Shown: piece after piece, positions 59,001 through 64,000 of the stretch
Layout of the letters: every line of letters begins with the position of its first letter
Numbering within the stretch: the stretch's first letter is position 1
Assembly (NCBI RefSeq): GCF_029784135.1
Contig: NC_073746.1
Coordinates: 36,995,378-37,059,377 of the forward strand
Length of the DNA stretch: 64,000 bases
Direction: 5' to 3'
DNA from: Toxorhynchites rutilus septentrionalis
Lineage: Eukaryota > Arthropoda > Insecta > Diptera > Culicidae
Notes under the pieces: generated by a model
Database searches by the model: none
What the model was told of the DNA's origin: nothing
Seen by the model: the letters and a program-made list of their open reading frames with translations, nothing else
Translations under genes and position numbers: made by a program

Positions 59001-61465
59001 AAATCGGTCAGTCCCATCTTACAAAAACTCTCGGACTGCTATGGGATGCCAGCTCAGATTGCTTCAGAATAAAAATTCCTTCGCTGACGGAATTGAATGG
59101 AGTAACCAAGCGCGTCGTGGTGTCGGAGATGTCTCAGCTTTTCGACCCACTCGGATTCCTTGGACCGGTAGTGATTAACGTCAAAATGTTCATTCAGGAG
59201 CTATGGACGAAGTGTCTATCTTGGGACGAAGAGTTATCTGACGAAGACAGCAATTGGTGGCAGAATTTTCGTGTGGAATTACCCATTCTCGCGAAGCTCA
59301 CAGTGCCCCGGTGTGTGCTTCCCAATCAACAACGCGAATATCAACTCCATTGTTTCAGTGATGCGTCTCAGCGAGGGTATGGTTCCTGTGTCTATGTTGT
59401 GGGACAAAACGCAAGTGGAGAAATTGAAAGACACCTTTTGATCGCCAAGTCACGTGTCGCTCCGTTACGTGGCTTATCAATACCGCGCCTAGAGTTATGT
59501 GCTGCGGTTCTCGGAAGTCAGCTGGTACAGAAATTACGGACCACCGAATTCGTCGTCGCTAGTGCTACATTTTGGACAGACTCAACTGTGGTACTACACT
59601 GGATTCGTTCGGTGTCTACAAAATGGAAGGTGTTCGTCTCCAACAGAATAGCTGAGGTTCAGGGTCTCACCAGAGGCTCTCAATGGAGACACGTTCCTAC
59701 ACATCTAAATCCAGCGGATCGTATTTCACGTGGCGTCCGCCCAACACAAATACAGGAAGACACATTGTGGTGGCACGGTCCAAACTTTCTCGCTGGACCG
59801 AAGGAGGACTGGCCTGAAATCTTGCCAAACTCATCAGACATCGATGTTATCCAGGAACGGCGCCAAATCATCGCTTTGACTTCCATCGTCGTGGATAATT
59901 CCATTTTTTATCGTTACGCCGAGCTGGGACGCTTGCTGAGAATATCTGCATGGTGCATCCGGTTTGCCGCAAACTGTCGTCGCCAGAAGGATGAACGTAA
60001 CTTTGAAAGGATTACACCACACGAGATAGATAGCGCGTTGAAGATCCTCGTTCGTAAGGCACAGGTAACAGTTTTTCATCGTGAGATTATACAGCTCGAA
60101 TTACAAAGACGTGATTCCAACTACACGGTCGAACTTGATAATAAATCCCCCCTGAAACATCTGAATGTCTTCCTCGACATCAATAGTTTACTACGCCTCG
60201 ATGGACGTTTGCGGAATGCGTCAATCCCCTACGATTCGAAATATCCGATGATTCTCCCAGCAGACCATCGCTTGAGCCTCCTCCTAGCTCGATCACTGCA
60301 TTTGCAAACAGCTCACTCTGGACCTTCATTGCTGTTAGCAACCATGCGCCAACGGTTTTGGCCTTTGCGTGGTCGGCAGCTGGTGCGTAAGATCGTGCGC
60401 TATTGTATTACCTGCTTCAAGTGTCGCCCACCTAATATGCACCAGCAAATGGCACCGTTACCTGCGGTTAGAGTTGTTCCGTCCCGAGTGTTTTCAAAGG
60501 CTGGCCTCGATTACTGCGGGCCATTTCTAATTCGTCCGTTATATGGGAGGGGGGCAAACGTGAAAATGTATATCGCGGTTTTCGTTTGCCTGGCGGTAAA
60601 GGCGGTGCATTTTGAAATCGTTCCCGACCTTACGTCCGCTGCCTGTATAAACGCAATTACACGATTCGTCTCGCGATACGGCCGATTACTTGAGCTCCAT
60701 TGTGATAATGCGACAGCTTTCGTCGGGGCTGATCGCGAGTTGAGAGCAGCACGCGCGCGTTATCTGCAGCAGTTCCAAACGAACGAATGGGAGAACTACT
60801 GCCTGGATTCAGGAATTGAGTTCCACTTCATCCCGGCTCGCTCACCACACTTCGGGGGGTTGTGGGAGGCCGGAGTGAAATCCTTCAAATATCACTTCCG
60901 CCGGATATTCGGAAACAGGTCCTATACACTGGACGAGTTCTCTACTGCTGCTGCCCACATCGAATGTATCTTAAACTCTCGGCCTCTCACTCCCTTAACA
61001 GACCATCCAGATGACCTTGACGTATTGACTCCCGGCCACTTTCTGATCGGGGAGCCAATGTTCTCGATACCTCAGCCCGATGTTTCAGACGTAAATTTGA
61101 CGCGTCTCTCTCGATTACAGGAAATGCAGAGATTGAAGCAAGATTTCTGGAACAAATGGTCCAGGGATTATGTCAGCCAACTTCACCAGCGATCGAAATG
61201 GAAGACAGTTGTTACCAACGTCCGAAAGGGAGCGCTAGTCTTGCTTAAGCAGGATGGACTACCACCGTTCATGTGGAATCTTGGCCGGGTGGTAGAGACG
61301 TACGTCGGTTCCGATGGGTTGGTAAGGGTGGTACTTGTACGAACTGGTCAAGGAACGTACAAGCGAGCCATCACCGAAGTTCGAGTCCTACCGCTGGAGA
61401 ACGAAGGAAACCATGAGCATCGGGTGTTGGGAGAGGATAATGGAGTATCCCAACCACCACAATAA
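56018..61465 (+). CDS. BEL/Pao gag-pol polyprotein (1815 aa)
   Basis: A single intact frame from ATG 56018 to TAA. Order of domains: an N-terminal coiled-coil; the gag domain of DUF1759 type (about residues 125-270, LPELRIPEFSGKPEQWIEF); a zinc-knuckle region (about 332-395, CINCLRGGHMAKEC, then CRICGKKHH); aspartic protease (about 531, ALLDSGSQSNFV); reverse transcriptase (about 800-1000, catalytic FYVDDVLAGG near 936); RNase H (about 1112, CFSDASQRGYG); integrase zinc-binding HHCC (about 1430-1475); and integrase core with Asp in AGLDYCGPF (about 1497), Asp in LHCDNATAF (about 1562) and Glu in FGGLWEAGVKSF (about 1616). A C-terminal DUF5641-like domain ends the protein. All catalytic residues are present. 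It makes the virus-like particle and enzymes for retrotransposition. Protein-primed or minor frameshift expression is not needed, as gag and pol share one frame. Confidence 0.97.
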   Translation: MRKSALRKGALNLKTLLRRRESVIASAELIKTFDENFEVSQINQVALRIERLDELFRKFESVQDEIELIEDREEEFLDDREQFQDKYFELKASLMGKLPQTAPVLQSAPLVQTPPMHVNPTMSVKLPELRIPEFSGKPEQWIEFRDLFKAVIHSNTQLSAVQKLHYLRSSLAGDASRLISSTALTADNYPIAWKIITDRYENKNYLVKQHMTALFKTPPAKKGSAAALDELADEFNRHVRILDKLEDVNDHWNSFLVERLSSLLDGKSLLEWKTQCKEEETPKYDDLLDFMHKRSRTLQKCSAFVNTPVENISKPVKGKASSSHVASESVSKCPGCKNSHPLTQCEMFQKLTPNNRFDFAKSHRLCINCLRGGHMAKECRSGLCRICGKKHHSLLHLPTVTSIPAAVSTSDEEGTSHTRIAVCATPATTSKSEVSYSGAMVPSVVPTHTLPQAIKSVSRRPLSISTSVESPPSSSPVVSYGPFESEPLPYSSHVPAASLTQSNEPHQATIFLSTAVVQVRDINGAYHYARALLDSGSQSNFVSESLAQKLGLKRSRINLPISGIGQATVSVHFKVDVMIASRFGNFEHLLDCLVLPRLTVCLPSRHVDISQWNMPRNLQLADPKFNISQRVDLIIGAELFYTLLESHQITIADNYPLLQKTLLGYVVSGKAHTPTPGLVSCHLVTDQDLNDQLARMWEVDDFDVGKALTQEEREVEHHFTRNVTRSGDGRYTVRLPLRQSMLPLLGDSYSSALHRLLMIERRFAKNSSLREEYIRFMDEYVNLGHMEVVIRVAGPQFFLPHHAIHRPESSTTKTRIVFDASSKATGHLSLNEVLQTGPIVQPPLISTVINFRMPKFVFTADAEKMFRQVWIHPEDRKFQQILWRRDPSQPVQTYQLKTVTCGLTSSPYHAAAVLNKLAEDEGQKYPLAAPVVKERFYVDDVLAGGDDPGEVAETCRQLQALLAKGGFTLRKWCTNDSRVLQHIPSELWENASQIEIGQSHLTKTLGLLWDASSDCFRIKIPSLTELNGVTKRVVVSEMSQLFDPLGFLGPVVINVKMFIQELWTKCLSWDEELSDEDSNWWQNFRVELPILAKLTVPRCVLPNQQREYQLHCFSDASQRGYGSCVYVVGQNASGEIERHLLIAKSRVAPLRGLSIPRLELCAAVLGSQLVQKLRTTEFVVASATFWTDSTVVLHWIRSVSTKWKVFVSNRIAEVQGLTRGSQWRHVPTHLNPADRISRGVRPTQIQEDTLWWHGPNFLAGPKEDWPEILPNSSDIDVIQERRQIIALTSIVVDNSIFYRYAELGRLLRISAWCIRFAANCRRQKDERNFERITPHEIDSALKILVRKAQVTVFHREIIQLELQRRDSNYTVELDNKSPLKHLNVFLDINSLLRLDGRLRNASIPYDSKYPMILPADHRLSLLLARSLHLQTAHSGPSLLLATMRQRFWPLRGRQLVRKIVRYCITCFKCRPPNMHQQMAPLPAVRVVPSRVFSKAGLDYCGPFLIRPLYGRGANVKMYIAVFVCLAVKAVHFEIVPDLTSAACINAITRFVSRYGRLLELHCDNATAFVGADRELRAARARYLQQFQTNEWENYCLDSGIEFHFIPARSPHFGGLWEAGVKSFKYHFRRIFGNRSYTLDEFSTAAAHIECILNSRPLTPLTDHPDDLDVLTPGHFLIGEPMFSIPQPDVSDVNLTRLSRLQEMQRLKQDFWNKWSRDYVSQLHQRSKWKTVVTNVRKGALVLLKQDGLPPFMWNLGRVVETYVGSDGLVRVVLVRTGQGTYKRAITEVRVLPLENEGNHEHRVLGEDNGVSQPPQ

Positions 61466-61499
61466 ACGTTGAAACGGACGGTTTCAACGGGGCCCGGTG

Positions 61500-61864
61500 T
61501 GTCGTCGATTAGGTTTAATTATATTGAATATAAAGTTGAATTAAATGAACTCAAACCTTTGCTATAAAAATTACCATTATGAAAACGCAATTGAATGACA
61601 GTCAGAGTGACAGTCAACAGGATATAGATCGCCTTCTGCGTTTCTTTGTTCGCCATTCACACTATTGTAGAAAGTCGTACGATCTATCCTCTATGTGTCC
61701 GATATCAGTCAGTCGAAATACAAACGTTGAAGAAGCAACAGTATTTTAAAGTCTATCCGAAATAAGTCGATCGAATTATTCAGTTAGTACTAGTTGGCAG
61801 TCGGCCGTGGAGTTGGGACAGGAATACCAGTCCCTCGTCGTTTGGAAGGTCTTCGCTCGCAACA
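61500..61864 (+). repeat. Right LTR of BEL/Pao element
   Basis: Identical to the left LTR except one base. The short purine-rich stretch just before it (CAACGGGGCCCGG) is a weak polypurine tract. Confidence 0.97.
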
Positions 61865-61896
61865 AGGACATTTAGAACAACGAGTAAGCAAGATTG

Positions 61897-62550
61897 ATGG
61901 CTGCGCAAAACATAGCATTTCAGGACCAAATCAGTCAATTGGGTACTGAGCTACGAGACGAATTAAATAGAGGCCTGGAAGACATTCAAACTGATTTTGT
62001 GAACATCAGCACGAAATTATCGCAAGTGAAGCTGGATGTTATAAACAACACAAATGCAATTGCAAGAACACAGCTCTACAATGAAGTATTAGTCAGTGGT
62101 GTTCTTTATACTCAAGATGAGGATTTGATGAGCCACTTTCGTAGATGGTGTCTGGCGCTAGGGTATTCAACTGCATCGGTTCCGCTGGTCGACATTCGAA
62201 GGCTATCAAAATCACCTATTCAAGAAGGTGCTAACTGCTACATATTAGTGCAGTTTGCCATCACCAATCAACGCAACGACTTCTTCGGAAAGTATCTACG
62301 GCAGCGGTCACTTTCGTTAGCTCAAATTGGATTCAAGTCAGACAAACGCGTGTACGTGAACGAGAATTCAGTTCCGGATGTCAGGAGGATAAAATCCAAG
62401 GTACTCGTATTGAAAAACGAGGGAAAGCTGAATCGTGTGTCTACCAGAGGAGGAATAGTCTACATTTCGCTGCCCAAAAGTAGCCAGAAATGTACTGTGA
62501 CATCGGAGGATGAGCTACATCAAGTTGTCAACAATATTCAACGGAAATAA
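61897..62550 (+). CDS. LINE ORF1 protein
   Basis: ATG at 61897 (an in-frame TAA lies at 61885, so no upstream start) gives 217 aa. It has a helical N-terminal coiled-coil (QISQLGTELRDELNRGLEDI and a VKLDVINNTNAIAR heptad), then an RRM-like/FP-like nucleic-acid-binding part: DLMSHFRRWCLALGYSTASV, VDIRRLSKSP, ANCYILVQFAITNQRNDFF and KRVYVNENSVPDVRRIKSKV. This layout is known from ORF1 proteins of CR1/Jockey-group LINEs, which coat the LINE RNA. No CCHC knuckle is present. The frame is intact. It is followed after 294 bp by ORF2 (62845). Assignment rests on fold-like motifs and the position before an endonuclease frame. Confidence 0.7.
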   Translation: MAAQNIAFQDQISQLGTELRDELNRGLEDIQTDFVNISTKLSQVKLDVINNTNAIARTQLYNEVLVSGVLYTQDEDLMSHFRRWCLALGYSTASVPLVDIRRLSKSPIQEGANCYILVQFAITNQRNDFFGKYLRQRSLSLAQIGFKSDKRVYVNENSVPDVRRIKSKVLVLKNEGKLNRVSTRGGIVYISLPKSSQKCTVTSEDELHQVVNNIQRK

Positions 62551-62844
62551 AATCAGTGAACCCTACCCGAACAAAACACTGTTTTTCATTCCAATCCATC
62601 CTTTTCTTATCCATGTATCCTCTCCTGAAAGTCTTGCTGGAGTTCAACGGTGGAGCATCTTCCCAAGGACGAATTTATGGAGAGTCGATTTTTTTCATTG
62701 TACTAGAATTCTTAGTTTTTAATGCGTCATTAGTTAATGTTCCAATATTGAATTTGTGGTAGTTGTACATTGTCAGTTTTTGTGTTTGTAGATTGTAGTC
62801 TTGTGAATGTTTGTGGCTCTTGCTGTTTAAGATTTTGTATACAT

Positions 62845-64000
62845 ATGAGTAGTGGATCTGATCGTAATGCCTCTTCAAATTTGTGTATGGCGGGTGTTGT
62901 GATGAAGTTCACTCTAATTTCAAATAAAGGGTGTGTCACATCAAATTGCATCATGGAAAAAACGCTGTAGAAATTTAATTTTTAGGAATTATATCTTCAG
63001 CTTTCGCTTATAATCAGATAAGAGTGTATAGATCACGTTGGCCATGCTTCACTGTCAATTTTTCGTAAATTTGGAAAAATGTCGTCGAACGAAAAAGAGC
63101 GTCGTGAATTAATCTTGCGCACTCATTTCGAGAATCCAGAGTTATCACATCGGGACATCGGTAAGATGCTGGGAATCGTCCAATCCACGGTCAGCAGAGT
63201 ACTAAAACGATACTTCGAGAACCTAACCATCGACCGGAAGGTGAAGAACGGCTAAAATGGATGCTCCGTCAGTGAAAAAGATCACAAGCGCGTAGTTAAG
63301 CAGTTTAGACGTGATCCGAGAAGTTCGGTCCGGGATGTCGCCAATAAGCTGAATTTGTCAAGTTCATTCGTCCAGCGGACCAAGCAGCGGGAGGGCCTGC
63401 GTACATACAAGGTTCAGAAGGCTCCTAACCGCGACGAAAGGCAAAACATGGTGGGGAAGACGGGGTCACCTTCGTGCCAAAGAAGCCAACGGGGTCACCT
63501 TCGTGCCAAAGGAAATGAACCCGCCCAACGCGCCGGAGCTTCGCCCAATAGAGAAATATTGGGCGATTATGAAGCAGGCCCTCCGGAAGAACCCAAAAGT
63601 TGTCAAATCGGAGGCGGACTTCAAGAGAAAATGGATTTCTGTTCAAGAAAAACTACAACCTGACGTTGTACAGAACCTTATGGACGGGGTAAAGAGGAAG
63701 GTGCGAGCATACGGGCTTGGGCTCGAAGTATGAATAAAAAGAAAATGCCAAAAGTTGTTTAATAGTTTTTATTTTACTGTCTAAAATTTTCAAAAGGATC
63801 GGTCTACTGGGCGAATTTCTACAGCGTTTTTTCCGTGATGCAATTTGATGTGACTCACCCTTTAAATTATCGATATGTTGCATGCATAGTCAAAGTATTT
63901 GCGCTAAAAACCTATCTAAGCTTGATGGATTGAGAAATATTGCTCACATTTCAAAAGTAGACATAATGTGTGTAAGTGAGTCGTGGTTAAACGATAATAT
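62845..64000 (+). pseudogene. LINE ORF2 start (endonuclease), interrupted, runs off the window
   Basis: ATG 62845 opens MSSGSDRNASSNLCMAGVVM. The frame is cut at 62926 by a DD37E derivative (62927-63862) and resumes at 63865. With the insert and one TA removed, the frame is continuous: FTLISNKLSICCMHSQSICA, then KLDGLRNIAHISKVDIMCVS and ESWLND. This is the first endonuclease motif of an APE-type LINE ORF2 (NxQS and the catalytic Glu of SE(T/S)WL). The rest lies beyond 64000. Confidence 0.8.
62927..63862 (+). mobile_element. Internally deleted DD37E element in LINE ORF2
   Basis: 936 bp, TA on both sides (62925-62926 and 63863-63864), same TIRs as 53847-55142. The 5' part of the transposase is present with a stop (KNG-stop-NGCSV, TAA at 63253-63255). 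The middle, including both catalytic Asp residues, is deleted from about 63460. At the junction a segment containing GGGTCACCTTCGTGCCAAAG is repeated twice (about 63465-63482 and 63491-63511). The C-terminal LRPIEKYWAIMKQAL with the Glu remains. It could move only if transposase is supplied by another copy. Confidence 0.92.

Larger units (their letters stand above)
55305..61864 (+). mobile_element. Full-length BEL/Pao retrotransposon
   Basis: 6560 bp with two 365 bp LTRs, a PBS, one intact gag-pol frame and a 5 bp target duplication AGGAC (55300-55304 and 61865-61869). There is no envelope-like frame. LTR identity is 364/365, so the insertion is recent. It lies in the 5' UTR of a LINE. Confidence 0.97.

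Noticed and set aside
61865..62550. Envelope-like third frame of the BEL element
   Set aside because: The frame lies outside the right LTR and the target duplication, has no signal peptide or membrane segment, and reads as LINE ORF1.

Overview
This is 64 kb of AT-rich insect nuclear DNA. The host genes (KRR1, TBC1D15 and a Gemin8-like gene, with spliceosomal introns and one intron of about 10.8 kb) and the transposon flora fit a culicine mosquito, most likely Aedes. That flora includes DD37E Tc1/mariner elements, BEL/Pao, tRNA-derived SINEs, a Jockey-type LINE tail, RTE and many MITEs. The species is inferred; no marker gene fixes it.

Host genes are few. KRR1 (ribosome biogenesis) is a single exon at 3566-4615 (+). 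TBC1D15, a Rab GTPase-activating protein, runs on the minus strand in three coding exons: 25165-25185, 24148-25017 and 12313-13335. A Gemin8-like gene (SMN complex) has two exons at 31048-31420 and 31737-31915 (+). Two THAP-domain fragments lie near the left edge, at about 710-1122 (+) and 2710-2916 (-). These genes have no shared pathway; they are ordinary housekeeping neighbours in a repeat-rich euchromatic region.

The rest is transposon-derived. 1-3 kb: a Helitron end, MITEs and THAP remnants. 5-12 kb: a truncated LINE with an RNase H domain, then a repeat family (called Y here) with an internal array of about 95 bp units and several nested retroposed inserts, then a Helitron carrying a SINE. 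13.3-24.1 kb: the large TBC1D15 intron, with a TIR element inserted into another copy of the same family; the inner copy carries a SINE, a MITE and a LINE tail. 33-35.5 kb: a decayed BEL gag region with an N-terminal PHD finger. 36-41.8 kb: two dead mariners, a dead DD37E element and pogo-like elements. 42-50.6 kb: pogo-like copies (one split by a TTAA element), an (AT)n tract and a long gene-poor stretch. 50.7-52.4 kb: a Tc3-like element split by a LINE tail. 53.8-63.9 kb: a DD37E element with one frameshift, a structurally intact BEL/Pao element with near-identical LTRs, and the start of a LINE whose 5' region and ORF2 are interrupted by the BEL element and by a DD37E deletion derivative.

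The best evidence in the window is a set of insertions with clear target-site duplications and, in several cases, an empty-site paralogue in the same window, so the order of insertion can be read directly. No CRISPR, operon or prokaryotic feature is present. All family assignments come from reading motifs; no database search was run.
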